The position numbers were made by a program, and so were the translations under genes. From contig NZ_QLKQ01000006.1 in NCBI RefSeq assembly GCF_003349955.1, positions 62,001 to 126,000 of the forward strand: 64,000 nucleotides of DNA, given 5' to 3'. Positions 1 through 7,785 of this stretch are shown one piece after another. A model generated the notes under the pieces. That model was not told the origin of the DNA and ran no database searches. It saw only the letters and a program-made list of their open reading frames with translations. The stretch comes from Azospirillum brasilense. Lineage in GTDB: Bacteria > Pseudomonadota > Alphaproteobacteria > Azospirillales > Azospirillaceae. Each line of letters starts with the position of its first letter. Position 1 is the stretch's first letter.

Positions 1-63
1 ACACAGTCCGGACCGTCGGACGACAAGCTCCGACGACAGCCGGACAAACGAGGAGACGCGGTC

Positions 64-330
64 ATGGCCCAGAGCATGAATGACGGCATGGATGGCAGCA
101 TGAACACCCGCACCGACGCGCAGGAGCGGCCCGGCCAGGGGGGCGGCCAGAGGATTGGCCAGGGGATTGGTGCTGTGGTGGTCGCCCTGTTCGACACGGT
201 GGCGACCTGGAACGAGCGGCGGCGCCAGCGGCGCGCGTTGGAGGCTTTGCCCGATCATCTGTTGCACGACATCGGCCTGTCCCGCGCCGACGCGGTGACC
301 GAGGCTGACAAGCCCTTCTGGCAGGGCTGA
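64..330 (+). CDS. DUF1127 domain small protein (YjiS-like)
   Basis: An 88-residue protein whose C-terminal 40 residues carry the DUF1127 signature: a basic stretch NERRRQRRALEAL, then LPDHLLHDIGLSR. Short DUF1127 proteins are abundant in alphaproteobacteria and some are linked to RNA turnover and phosphate or stress responses; the role of this one is unknown. The N-terminal 45 residues are glycine-rich and low in complexity. The ATG at 64 follows GAGGAG at a good distance. The gene stands alone ahead of the GFA gene. Family assignment is firm, function is not. Confidence 0.85.
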   Translation: MAQSMNDGMDGSMNTRTDAQERPGQGGGQRIGQGIGAVVVALFDTVATWNERRRQRRALEALPDHLLHDIGLSRADAVTEADKPFWQG

Positions 331-333
331 CTC

Positions 334-363
334 ACCCCTATCGAGCAAACCCCTATCGAGCAA
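334..363. repeat. 15-bp tandem duplication
   Basis: Two perfect head-to-tail copies of ACCCCTATCGAGCAA lie between the DUF1127 stop and the GFA gene. It is one of several 13-15 bp tandem duplications in this window and probably arose by replication slippage. Confidence 0.9.
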
Positions 364-381
364 ACCAACGGGAGCGGTTCG

Positions 382-798
382 ATGAGCGACGGCGGAGGAG
401 GTCTGACGGGCGGGTGCCTGTGTGGTGGCGTGCGCTACGACGTGGCCGAGCGGCCCATGGGTGTGGTGAACTGCCATTGCGGCCAATGCCGGCGCTTTCA
501 CGGCCATTTCGGCGCCTACATCACGGTCCCCCGTGAGGCCGTGGCGTTCGAGGGGCAGGACACGCTGTCCTGGTACCGTTCCTCGGCCAAGGCGCAACGT
601 GGATTCTGCGCGCGCTGCGGCTCGTCGCTGTTCTGGAAAGGCGATGGCGAGGCGTTGCTGGACATTGCCGCCGGCAGCCTGGACCAGCCGACCGGCCTGA
701 CGACGCTGCGGCACATCCATGTGGCGGACAAGGCGGACTATTACACCATCGACGACGGGTTGGAGCGCTTCCCCGAAGGCGCACCGGAGCCGCCGTAA
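382..798 (+). CDS. GFA family protein (CENP-V/GFA zinc-binding domain)
   Basis: A 138-residue single-domain protein of the GFA (glutathione-dependent formaldehyde-activating) family. The expected cysteine pairs are visible: CLCGG near residues 12-16, CHCGQC near residues 32-37 and CARCGSS near residues 76-82, which bind structural and catalytic zinc in the family. Most members have no proven substrate, and the name comes from the Gfa enzyme that forms S-hydroxymethylglutathione; no formaldehyde pathway genes are nearby. A damaged partial relative lies at about 2.8 kb. The ATG at 382 is preceded by GGGAGCGG. Family confidence is high; substrate is unknown. Confidence 0.9.
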   Translation: MSDGGGGLTGGCLCGGVRYDVAERPMGVVNCHCGQCRRFHGHFGAYITVPREAVAFEGQDTLSWYRSSAKAQRGFCARCGSSLFWKGDGEALLDIAAGSLDQPTGLTTLRHIHVADKADYYTIDDGLERFPEGAPEPP

Positions 799-836
799 AT
801 CGTTGGGGAGGCCGTCACTGGCTGGAGACGATGGAG

Positions 837-865
837 CCCGCGATGGAACGGATTTCCATCGCGGG
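837..865. terminator. 12-bp perfect hairpin between convergent genes
   Basis: CCCGCGATGGAA pairs perfectly with TTCCATCGCGGG around a 5-nt loop. It sits between the convergent GFA gene and the RTX gene. There is no clear T-run on either side, so it is a terminator-like hairpin rather than a textbook intrinsic terminator. Confidence 0.6.
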
Positions 866-884
866 ATACCGGAGCCGCGGAAAC

Positions 885-1559
885 TCAGGCCCCGAGGCCC
901 AGAATCGCGGACAGATCGTAAGTCGTGCCGGCGACCGTAAGATATTCGACCTCCGAAATGCTCGACGGCGCTCCGGAGTTGTTGAAATAGCCGTGTATGA
1001 TGACGCCGTTGTTGTTGACGAAGTCTGCGGCATCGGCCGTTGTCATGATGTATAGGTCGACGTTGCTGACCTTGAAGAATTGCAGATCGTAGATCGACGA
1101 AACGCCTGAGAAGATCAGACGATCCTGTGTTCCAGGGCTATAGTTGTCGGTGTCATAAATGTAGGTGACGCCGCCCCAGTTGGAGTCATGGTAATAGATG
1201 TCGTCTCCTTCTCCGCCATACAGGTAATCCGCCGTACCTGCCGGGGCGCCGCCGCCGATCAGAGTATCGTTTCCGAAGCCGCCGTAAATGGTGTCCGAGC
1301 CGGCTTCGCCCATCAGGTAATCGTTGCCGTAATCGCCATCAAGACGATCATTGCCGTTGGCGCCGTAAATGATGTCGTTGCCACTTCCTCCGAACAGATT
1401 GTCGTGACCATTGCCGCCATCGATCGTATCGTTATACGGAGTGCCGGCAATCGTATCATCTCCATCGAAGCCGTCAATGTAGCATGCCTCGTTGGGCGGC
1501 GGAGACCAGGGATATCCAGGATAAAGATCGTTTCCGCTCGACAGAGGTATGTATGCCAT
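885..1559 (-). CDS. RTX calcium-binding repeat protein
   Basis: A protein of about 224 residues dominated by hemolysin-type nonapeptide repeats (GGxGxDxUx), for example GGNGHDNLFGGSGNDIIYG and GFGNDTLIGGG, spanning roughly residues 35-110. Such repeats fold into a calcium-binding beta roll, typical of proteins exported by type I systems. The C-terminal 110 residues resemble the capping region found after RTX repeats (DRLIFSG..., then EVEYLTVAGTTYDL). No enzyme domain is visible and no type I exporter genes adjoin it. The ATG at 1559 is chosen over an upstream in-frame ATG because AAGGATGAC sits just ahead of it. A promoter is visible upstream. Its role could be surface attachment or a secreted ligand; this is inference. 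Confidence 0.85.
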   Translation of the reverse strand: MAYIPLSSGNDLYPGYPWSPPPNEACYIDGFDGDDTIAGTPYNDTIDGGNGHDNLFGGSGNDIIYGANGNDRLDGDYGNDYLMGEAGSDTIYGGFGNDTLIGGGAPAGTADYLYGGEGDDIYYHDSNWGGVTYIYDTDNYSPGTQDRLIFSGVSSIYDLQFFKVSNVDLYIMTTADAADFVNNNGVIIHGYFNNSGAPSSISEVEYLTVAGTTYDLSAILGLGA

Positions 1560-1632
1560 TTTGTCATCCTTTTGTATGCCAAAGTTTTTATTCATCATCT
1601 TTTGACGACAATTTTTCAGTAACAAAGAATTC

Positions 1633-1663
1633 TGTATAAGTAAACAATATTAAATATTGTCAA
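1633..1663 (-). promoter_or_regulatory. Sigma70-type promoter for the RTX gene
   Basis: Reading the minus strand, a perfect -35 TTGACA (1663-1658) is followed after 18 nt by TTATAC (1639-1634). It lies in an AT-rich stretch unlike the surroundings and would give a 5' leader of about 70 nt. Confidence 0.6.
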
Positions 1664-1694
1664 TTTAGTAAGTTAGATAAATAATGAAATTACA

Positions 1695-1736
1695 TAAAAA
1701 AAAGACGCCGGGAATTTTTCCTGGCGTCTTTTTTTA
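1695..1736. terminator. Bidirectional intrinsic terminator
   Basis: An 11-bp stem (AAGACGCCGGG with CCTGGCGTCTT, one G-U pair) is flanked by A and T runs on both sides, so it can terminate either strand. It lies downstream of the minus-strand gene at 1788-2678 and most likely ends that transcript before the RTX promoter. Confidence 0.9.
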
Positions 1737-1787
1737 ATTTCAGTCGATTCCTGTTTTTTTTGGTAATCGATAAAATGCACCTGTTAC

Positions 1788-2678
1788 CTATAGATAGCTG
1801 TATATGGTGTTGAGTATTTTTGCGGCGTTGTTCTTGGCGTAATCATCCGTGTTGTTGGCTAGGGCCACTCCAATGATCCCGGCGTTGCCACCATTCTTGT
1901 CGTTCGTGATGGCATAGGCATTGGTTGCGCTGCCCGGATTCCATCCGCCCACCATATCCAATTGCTTACCAAGTGCAGAGTTCTTGATTTTGGTCAAAGC
2001 GCCTCGGGCATTTGCGTCTCCGTCCCTCAAATCGATCAGGGAACTGCTTGCGCCCGGCTTCATGCTGCCATCAAACAGGATGCGAAGGTTTCCCTCTTTT
2101 TCAGCGCCCTTCTTCGTGAAAACGATATCGAACACGCCGGTGGACCCGCCGCTTTTATTCGTCCACATGCTTTCACCGGTCGTATGCAGCATTTTGGCTA
2201 CGGTCGGCGGCATTTCCGGTTCGATCAATCCGTTCTTTTCCGCCAGATTCTTCATGGCGGTCAGCGCGGCTCCGCCCGCCGCCCAACTGTTCCCGTCTGC
2301 GCTCAAACCGAAGGTCTGGTCGACGAGGCTGCGAACCTTCCCTCGGTACTCGGCGTGCTTTTCCCGCCACTCGGCATGGGCCGCCATCGCTTCTGGTGTG
2401 AGGAGTTCCGTATCCGCGTTCAATCCCGGTACATTCTTTGCTGCCGTCGCGGCTTGAGCCAGCGAGTCGGCGGTCACGGAAAACTTGGTTGCGCCGTTCA
2501 TCTTGAACTGTGCTTCGGCCGACAGGCTGATGGTGTCCTGCGGCTCGGATGCGGGGGCTCCGCTCTGTGGCGGAGTGGCCGAAGACGAGGCGCCTGCAAC
2601 CTGAGCATTTCCTGAGCTTTTTCCAGCACCGATCTGCAGCGGAGATTGGGTGTATCCCGAGGTGGCATTGATGCTCAT
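1788..2678 (-). CDS. Hypothetical protein, serine/alanine-rich N-terminus
   Basis: A 296-residue protein I do not recognise. The first 50 residues are low-complexity (Ser, Ala, Gly, Pro) and lead into DTISLSAEAQ, a segment often seen at the N-terminus of alphaproteobacterial secreted or flagellar-associated proteins. The rest looks globular, with an amphipathic helical section near residues 95-165 and a mixed C-terminus rich in Asn and Gly. There is no classical signal peptide or membrane helix. The ATG at 2678 has GAGGTAACC just upstream. A strong terminator follows the gene. It may be exported by a signal-peptide-independent route; this is speculation. Confidence 0.65.
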   Translation of the reverse strand: MSINATSGYTQSPLQIGAGKSSGNAQVAGASSSATPPQSGAPASEPQDTISLSAEAQFKMNGATKFSVTADSLAQAATAAKNVPGLNADTELLTPEAMAAHAEWREKHAEYRGKVRSLVDQTFGLSADGNSWAAGGAALTAMKNLAEKNGLIEPEMPPTVAKMLHTTGESMWTNKSGGSTGVFDIVFTKKGAEKEGNLRILFDGSMKPGASSSLIDLRDGDANARGALTKIKNSALGKQLDMVGGWNPGSATNAYAITNDKNGGNAGIIGVALANNTDDYAKNNAAKILNTIYSYL

Positions 2679-2799
2679 GGTTACCTCGATTGCAAAGAAT
2701 ATCTATCGTGGGTAGAATTAAACGAATGTCCTAACGAATCGTTAATAAGAAAAAACTAATCAGTTATGTATCTAACTAATAAAAATGCATCTATCTGAA

Positions 2800-2977
2800 T
2801 GCGTATGGAGGCGTGGTGTCCGATGCGGAAGACATCCTGTCCTGGTGCCGCTCCGTGACGAAGGCATGGCATGGATTTTGTGCACACTGCGGGTCGTCGT
2901 TGTTCTGGAATGGCGGCGAGTCCGACCCGTTCGACGCCGCCGCCGTAAGCCACTGGACAAGTCGTCGCACATTACTG
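2800..2977 (+). pseudogene. Decayed fragment of a GFA family gene
   Basis: The translation around 2813-2960 (AEDILSW, then HGFCAHCGSSLFWNGG) aligns with residues about 50-105 of the GFA protein at 382-798 (QDTLSW, then RGFCARCGSSLFWKGD). The N-terminal cysteine motif is absent, and after the alanine run the frame drifts away from the GFA pattern, consistent with small indels and a truncated end. It is therefore a non-functional partial paralogue. The flanks are AT-rich. Confidence 0.75.
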
Positions 2978-3104
2978 CGCCGGTCCGGAAACCCAGCCAT
3001 GGAGAATGGAATTATGGTAACCTCATTCACTTCGAGTATTTTCGATAATGATGCTCAGGTTGCTGTGGGCGTTGTTTGCGTTGATTGAGGGGAGAGGGTT
3101 GGCA

Positions 3105-3851
3105 ATGGACATTCCTCGGATATTCAACATCACGGAAAGCGCCCATCGCATCCACAACCCGATCACCCCGGAGAAACTTGCCACACTCGGCGCTGCGCTT
3201 CGTCTGGAGGCGGGGACCCGCTTGCTCGACCTCGGCAGCGGTTCGGGGGAGATGCTCTGCACCTGGGCGCGCGATCATGCCATCGTCGGCACCGGCGTCG
3301 ACATGAGCCAACTGTTCACGAAGCAGGCGAAGCTCCGTGCGGTGGAGCTCGGCGTGGCCGACCGGGTTGCGTTCATCCATGGCGACGCCGCGGGGTATGT
3401 CTCCGCCGAGCCGGTCGGCGTGGCGGCCTGCGTCGGGGCCACATGGATCGGCGGTGGAGTCGCCGGCACGATCGAACTGCTGGAGCGCAGCCTGCGCCGC
3501 GGCGGAATCATCCTCATCGGGGAGCCCTACTGGCGGCGCCTGCCGCCGACGGACGACGTCGCCAAGGGATGTCTTGCCCGGGCGGTTTCCGACTTCCTCA
3601 CGCTTCCGGGCCTGCTCGCGTCCTTTCGCCAGCTTGGCTGCGACGTCGTTGAAATGATGCTGGCCGATCAGGACGGATGGGATCGCTACGAGGCGGCCAA
3701 ATGGCTGACCATGCGCCGGTGGCTCGAAGCCAATCCCGACGACGAGCTTGCGCAGGATGTCCGGGATAAGCTGACCTCGGAGCCCGAGCGCTACGCCACC
3801 CACACGCGTGACTATCTGGGTTGGGGCGTGTTCGCGCTGATGAGGCGTTGA
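3105..3851 (+). CDS. Class I SAM-dependent methyltransferase
   Basis: A protein of about 248 residues with a Rossmann methyltransferase fold. Motif I is LLDLGSGSGEML near residues 42-53, an acidic motif II follows (GVDMS), and a post-motif segment VAFIHGDAA fits the adenine-binding loop. The remainder (an IGEPYWRR segment, then a helical lid) resembles small-molecule methyltransferases of the UbiE/Tam type. The substrate cannot be deduced. I chose the ATG at 3105 because GGGGAGAGGG lies just upstream; a longer reading from 3048 would add a hydrophobic leader without a binding site. It converges on the AEC transporter gene with a 46-bp gap. Confidence 0.85.
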   Translation: MDIPRIFNITESAHRIHNPITPEKLATLGAALRLEAGTRLLDLGSGSGEMLCTWARDHAIVGTGVDMSQLFTKQAKLRAVELGVADRVAFIHGDAAGYVSAEPVGVAACVGATWIGGGVAGTIELLERSLRRGGIILIGEPYWRRLPPTDDVAKGCLARAVSDFLTLPGLLASFRQLGCDVVEMMLADQDGWDRYEAAKWLTMRRWLEANPDDELAQDVRDKLTSEPERYATHTRDYLGWGVFALMRR

Positions 3852-3897
3852 TGGGGCGTCACTGCTGAGGGAGCCTCACTATGGTCGTGTCGGCCCC

Positions 3898-4827
3898 TCA
3901 CCCCGCCAGGGCGACGACCAGCGGCAGCGTGGCGGCGGAGGCGAGGGTCTGGACGGTGATGATGCCGGCCACGAGCGCGTGGTCGCCGCCCATCTGCCGG
4001 GCCAGGACATAGGAGCTGGCCGAGCAGGGCAGGGCGTTGAACAGCACGGCGATGGTCAGCGGCAGCCCGTCCACCCCCAGCCACAGCCCGGCCAGCGCCG
4101 TCGCGGCGGGGACCAGCAGCAGCTTCAGGACGCTGGACAGCGCCACGCCGAGCCCGGCGCCGCGCGCCGCGGCGAGGTCCAGCCCGGCACCGACCGACAG
4201 CAGCCCCATGGGCAGGGCGGCCCGCGCCAGGATGCCGACCACGTCCCCGACCACCGGAACACGGCCGATCCCGCTCAGGTTCAGGGCGGCGCCGATGGCA
4301 ACGGCGATGATGATCGGGTTGCGCAGAATGCCGGAGACGACCGCGCCCACGCCACTGTGTTGCGGCACACCGTCCGCCATCCGCCCATAGCGCACCATCG
4401 CCGTGACGCAGAGCAGGTTGACCAGCGGCACCACCACGGCGATGCCCACCGCCGTCAGCGTCAGCCCGGCGGACCCGTAAAGGGCGCCGGCCCCTGCCAA
4501 GCCCACGTAGGTGTTGGGCCGGATCGCCCCCTGGAAGACCGAGGTGAAGGCCGGACCGTCCAACCCGATCGGCCGCCGGACGGCGAGCGCCAGGGCGGCG
4601 CCGGCGAAAATTCCCGCCGCCATCGTTCCGCCCATCGAACCCATCGACAGCGCGCGCAGATCGGTGCGCGTCAACTCGTCCACGATCAGGCAGGGGAAAA
4701 ACAGAAGGTACGTCAGCCGGTCGAGCGACGGCCAGGCGGAGTCGGGGATCACGGCGCGGCGGCGCAATCCCTGTCCGAACAGGATCAGCAGAAAGATCGG
4801 GGCCAGCGCCCCGGCGATGGGCAGCAT
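3898..4827 (-). CDS. AEC family transporter (auxin efflux carrier-like permease)
   Basis: An integral membrane protein of about 309 residues with roughly ten hydrophobic helices in two halves, typical of the AEC family (malate/malonate permeases, auxin-efflux-like carriers). Family features include PCLIVDELTRT after the second helix, an Asn-Pro containing helix (ILRNPIIIAVAIG) at the start of the second half and NALPCSASSYVLARQMGGD near the C-terminus. It sits in the inner membrane and probably exports or imports carboxylates; the substrate is unknown. The ATG at 4827 begins 7 nt after the ruvX stop, so the two genes probably share a transcript. A reading from 4890 would run inside the ruvX repeat region and is unlikely. 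Confidence 0.85.
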   Translation of the reverse strand: MLPIAGALAPIFLLILFGQGLRRRAVIPDSAWPSLDRLTYLLFFPCLIVDELTRTDLRALSMGSMGGTMAAGIFAGAALALAVRRPIGLDGPAFTSVFQGAIRPNTYVGLAGAGALYGSAGLTLTAVGIAVVVPLVNLLCVTAMVRYGRMADGVPQHSGVGAVVSGILRNPIIIAVAIGAALNLSGIGRVPVVGDVVGILARAALPMGLLSVGAGLDLAAARGAGLGVALSSVLKLLLVPAATALAGLWLGVDGLPLTIAVLFNALPCSASSYVLARQMGGDHALVAGIITVQTLASAATLPLVVALAG

Positions 4828-4834
4828 GGGGCCG

Positions 4835-5449
4835 TCAGGCGTCCCTGCCGTCGCTGTCACCGCCGCCGCTGTCACCGCCGCCGCTGTCACCGCCGCCGCT
4901 GTCGCCGCCGCCGCTGTCGCCGCCGATCCCGTCTTCCTCGTCGCGCTCCCGCTGTTCGCGCTCCATGCGGCGGATGTGGGCCAGCGCGTCCAGCGCGCCC
5001 TGCAGGATGTAGGCGGCGGCCATCTTGTCCACCACCTCGTCCCGGCGCTTGCGGGTCATGTCGGCCTCGCCGATCATGAAACGCTCCACCGCGGAGGTCG
5101 ACAGCCGCTCGTCCCAGAAGGCGATCTCGGCGTCCCAACCCAGCAGGTCGGACCGCTCCATCAGGTTCTTGGCGAAGGCGCGGGTGGATTCGGCGCGCGG
5201 CCCCTCCGACCCGTCCATGTTCAGCGGCAGGCCGATCACCAACCCGCCGATCCCGTAATCGCGCAGCGTCCGCGACAGCTCGCGGGCGTCCTGGGTGAAC
5301 TTCGTGCGCTTCAGCGTGCCGATCGGCGAGGCGACGACGAAGTTCGGGTCGGACACGGCCATGCCGACGGTCTTGGTGCCGACGTCGAGGCCGAGCAGGC
5401 GCTGGCCCCGGCCCAGGCGGGCGGCCAGTTCGGGAAGTGTGTGGATCAT
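4835..5449 (-). CDS. ruvX: Holliday junction resolvase-like protein RuvX (YqgF)
   Basis: A 204-residue protein of the YqgF/RuvX family with an RNase H-like fold; family members act in pre-16S rRNA 5' maturation and possibly in junction resolution. Seen here: LLGLDVGTKTVGMAVSD near residues 18-34 with the first catalytic Asp, GLVIGLPLNMDGSEG in the middle, FWDERLSTSAVE with a catalytic Glu, and DEVVDKMAAAYILQ with the last acidic residue. The body is the usual 150-160 residues, but the C-terminus has an extra tail of GGDSG repeats encoded by a 15-bp tandem array. It is followed closely by the AEC permease. Confidence 0.93.
   Translation of the reverse strand: MIHTLPELAARLGRGQRLLGLDVGTKTVGMAVSDPNFVVASPIGTLKRTKFTQDARELSRTLRDYGIGGLVIGLPLNMDGSEGPRAESTRAFAKNLMERSDLLGWDAEIAFWDERLSTSAVERFMIGEADMTRKRRDEVVDKMAAAYILQGALDALAHIRRMEREQRERDEEDGIGGDSGGGDSGGGDSGGGDSGGGDSDGRDA
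4846..4920. repeat. 15-bp tandem repeat inside the ruvX 3' end
   Basis: Four near-identical copies of CGCCGCCGCTGTCAC (the last two with one change) follow a degenerate first copy. The repeat is in frame with ruvX and encodes the five-residue GGDSG units of its C-terminal tail. Being a multiple of three, changes in copy number would keep the reading frame. Confidence 0.92.
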
Positions 5450-5500
5450 GCGCGAACCATAGAAGCCGCGCGGCGGTACGGCAAGCGCCGGCGGCGCAGA

Positions 5501-5556
5501 AGGCGAATCGTCTCAGGCGAATCGTCTCAGGCAAATCGTCTCAGGCAAATCGTCTC
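5501..5556. repeat. 14-bp tandem repeat, four copies
   Basis: Four head-to-tail copies of AGGCRAATCGTCTC end exactly at the stop codon of the chemotaxis receptor gene. Because the unit is not a multiple of three and covers the stop codon, expansion of the array could alter the receptor's C-terminus only if it entered the gene. It occupies the short gap between the receptor stop and the ruvX 5' side. Confidence 0.92.
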
Positions 5557-7231
5557 AGGCGCTGCGGATGCGCTGGACGAACTCGTCCACCGACCGGCGC
5601 ATCGCCTGGGCGTGGTCGCCCAGACTGTTGGCGGCCTGCAGCACGTCCGCCGCCGCCTGCCCGGCCTCGCGGGAGGCGTCGTTCACCTGCCGGATGCTGC
5701 GCGAGGCGTCGGCGGTGCCCTCGGCGGCCTGCTGGACGTTGCGCGTGATCGCCCCGGTCGCCGCGGACTGGCGTTCCACGGCCTGGGCGATGGACCCGGC
5801 GATGTCGTTCACCCGCCGCACCGTGTCGGCGATGTCGCGGATCGCCGACACGGCGTCGTGGGTTTCCGTCTGGATCGCCTGGATCTGGGCGGCGATCTCC
5901 TCGGTGGCGCGGGCGGTCTGGTTGGCGAGCCCCTTCACCTCGTTGGCGACGACGGCGAATCCCTTGCCGGCCTCGCCGGCGCGGGCGGCCTCGATGGTGG
6001 CGTTCAGCGCCAGCAGGTTGGTCTGCGAGGCGATCTGCTGGATGAGCTGGACCACGCTGCCGATGCGCTCCGCCGTGCCGGACAGGCTTTCCACCGTCGC
6101 GTTGGTGCGCTGGGCCTCCTCGAGGGCGGCCCGGCTGGTGCGCGCGGCGTTGTCGACCTGCTGGCCGATCTCGGTGATCGAACCGCTCAGCTCATCGGTC
6201 GCGGAGGCGACGGTCTGGACGTTGCCCGACGCCTGTTCGGTGACCATGGCGACGGACGACGCCTGAACCGTCGTCCGCTCGGCGATGGCCGTCATGCTGC
6301 GCGCGCTGCCCTGGAGCTGGCCCGCCGCCGCGGCGACGGCGCTGACCGTGTCCTGAACACCGGTCTGGAAGGAGTCGGCCAGCTCGTTCATCAGCCGCCG
6401 CTTCTCCGCCGCGGCCCGCTGGTCGGCCTGCCGGGCCTCCTCCTCCATGGCGCGGTTGCGCTGGAGGCTGTCCTTGAAAACCAGCATGGCGCCGGCCATC
6501 GCGCCGATCTCGTCGCGCCGGTTCTGTGCGGGAACGGCGATGGCGAGGTCCCCGTCGGCCAGCCGCCGCATCGCCTCCGTCATGGCGCGCACCGGCCGGG
6601 CCACCGCGCGGGTGGTGAGCAGGGCGGTCAGCAGGAGGACCGCCGTCATCGCCAGCGAGATCGATACCCCGATCAGGCCGTAGCGGTCGGCGGTGGTGTC
6701 GTACTCCTCGTCCGCGTCCCTGGCCTCGCGGGCGGTGGAGAGCTTGATCTTCTCGTAGAGGTCGGACATGGCGGCCAGCTCGCGGTCGATGCGGTCGTCC
6801 ATGGCGCGGGTCCGCGCGTCGGCGGGTCCGTTGCGCAGGATGGGCAGCATCTCCGTCTCGAAGATGGCCACGGCGGCCCGGAAATGCCGCTCGGCCTCGT
6901 CCGCCCAGGCGCGCTCGTCCGGCGTGTCCATCACCTCGGCGGTCTTGCGGATGTAGAGTTCGGCGTTCCCGCGCACGCTCTTCCACTGCTCGTCGTGCTG
7001 CGGGGCGTAGCCGTTGATCTGCGCGTCGGCCACGATCTTGTAGAGGCGTCCGTCATAACCGGCGAGTTCGGTCAGCGTCGTGGCGTCGGCGACCCGCCGC
7101 ATCCCCTCCTGCTGCAGGTCGCTCAGCCGCGTCATGGCGAGGTTGTTGAACAGGGCGACGGCGGCGAACCCCGCCACGCCGATGCCGAAGCCGAGGAAAA
7201 GGCGTTTCGCCAGCGTCAGTGATGCCGTCAT
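5555..7231 (-). CDS. Methyl-accepting chemotaxis protein
   Basis: A transmembrane receptor of about 558 residues. A first membrane helix lies near residues 10-28 ([18 protein letters not shown]), then a periplasmic helical bundle of about 150 residues, a second helix near residues 190-210, a HAMP domain ([21 protein letters not shown]) and a long cytoplasmic signalling domain. The conserved hairpin tip is clear: [21 protein letters not shown] followed by [15 protein letters not shown], where CheA and CheW dock. The periplasmic part looks like a four-helix-bundle sensor; the ligand is unknown. The ATG at 7231 is chosen because it precedes a normal N-terminal cytoplasmic-membrane start. No che genes are adjacent, so it is an orphan receptor. 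Confidence 0.93.
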   Translation of the reverse strand: MTASLTLAKRLFLGFGIGVAGFAAVALFNNLAMTRLSDLQQEGMRRVADATTLTELAGYDGRLYKIVADAQINGYAPQHDEQWKSVRGNAELYIRKTAEVMDTPDERAWADEAERHFRAAVAIFETEMLPILRNGPADARTRAMDDRIDRELAAMSDLYEKIKLSTAREARDADEEYDTTADRYGLIGVSISLAMTAVLLLTALLTTRAVARPVRAMTEAMRRLADGDLAIAVPAQNRRDEIGAMAGAMLVFKDSLQRNRAMEEEARQADQRAAAEKRRLMNELADSFQTGVQDTVSAVAAAAGQLQGSARSMTAIAERTTVQASSVAMVTEQASGNVQTVASATDELSGSITEIGQQVDNAARTSRAALEEAQRTNATVESLSGTAERIGSVVQLIQQIASQTNLLALNATIEAARAGEAGKGFAVVANEVKGLANQTARATEEIAAQIQAIQTETHDAVSAIRDIADTVRRVNDIAGSIAQAVERQSAATGAITRNVQQAAEGTADASRSIRQVNDASREAGQAAADVLQAANSLGDHAQAMRRSVDEFVQRIRSA

Positions 7232-7497
7232 TGGGGGCCTGCCGGGTTGGGTGCGATGAAATGGCTTCGGCGCGAATTTGATCCGTATGTCGGTCAATCT
7301 AACAGGGAATCGGACGCCGCACCATGCGGTGTCGGTCGCGCAAACCTTTTGCCACGCCCCCATCTTCCGGAGTCATCCCGTCACCGGTGCGAAGGCGGGC
7401 GCCGGTGGAAGGGATATCCCTGAATCATTGCGGTAATAGAATTCGGGTGATAGCTTCCAAGCCGTTTTTCCAGACGTTTCGGAAGAGAGTGGAAGGC

Positions 7498-7785
7498 ATG
7501 TCGCTCGACAAGGCCACCGTGGCCAAGATCGCGCATCTGGCCCGCATCAAGGTGCCGGACGATGAACTGGATCACCTGGCGGGTGAGCTGAGCCAAATCC
7601 TGACCTTCGTCGAACAGTTGGGCGAGGTCGACACGCAGGACGTGCCGCCGATGACCAGCGTGGCCGCGCAGACGCTGCGCCGCCGCAAGGACGAGGTGAC
7701 CGATGGCGGTTACCGCGATGCCGTCCTCTCCAACGGCCCGGAGACGGCCGAAGGCTTCTACGTCGTTCCGAAGGTGGTCGAGTGA
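7498..7785 (+). CDS. gatC: Asp/Glu-tRNA(Asn/Gln) amidotransferase subunit C
   Basis: A 95-residue protein matching GatC, the small subunit of the GatCAB complex that converts misacylated Glu-tRNA(Gln) and Asp-tRNA(Asn) to the correct aminoacyl-tRNAs. Family features include [22 protein letters not shown] at the start, [14 protein letters not shown] in the middle and an ending in [14 protein letters not shown]. The ATG at 7498 is supported by GGAAGG and by the normal GatC length; an in-frame extension upstream to 7324 lacks homology. The stop overlaps the gatA start. Confidence 0.96.
   Translation: MSLDKATVAKIAHLARIKVPDDELDHLAGELSQILTFVEQLGEVDTQDVPPMTSVAAQTLRRRKDEVTDGGYRDAVLSNGPETAEGFYVVPKVVE

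Noticed and set aside
2785-3048. Small open frames around 2.8-3.0 kb as genes
   Set aside because: They are other-frame readings of the decayed GFA fragment and the AT-rich gap.
4511-7222. A plus-strand frame of about 900 codons opposite the AEC, ruvX and chemotaxis genes
   Set aside because: It crosses three well-supported minus-strand genes and has no domain.
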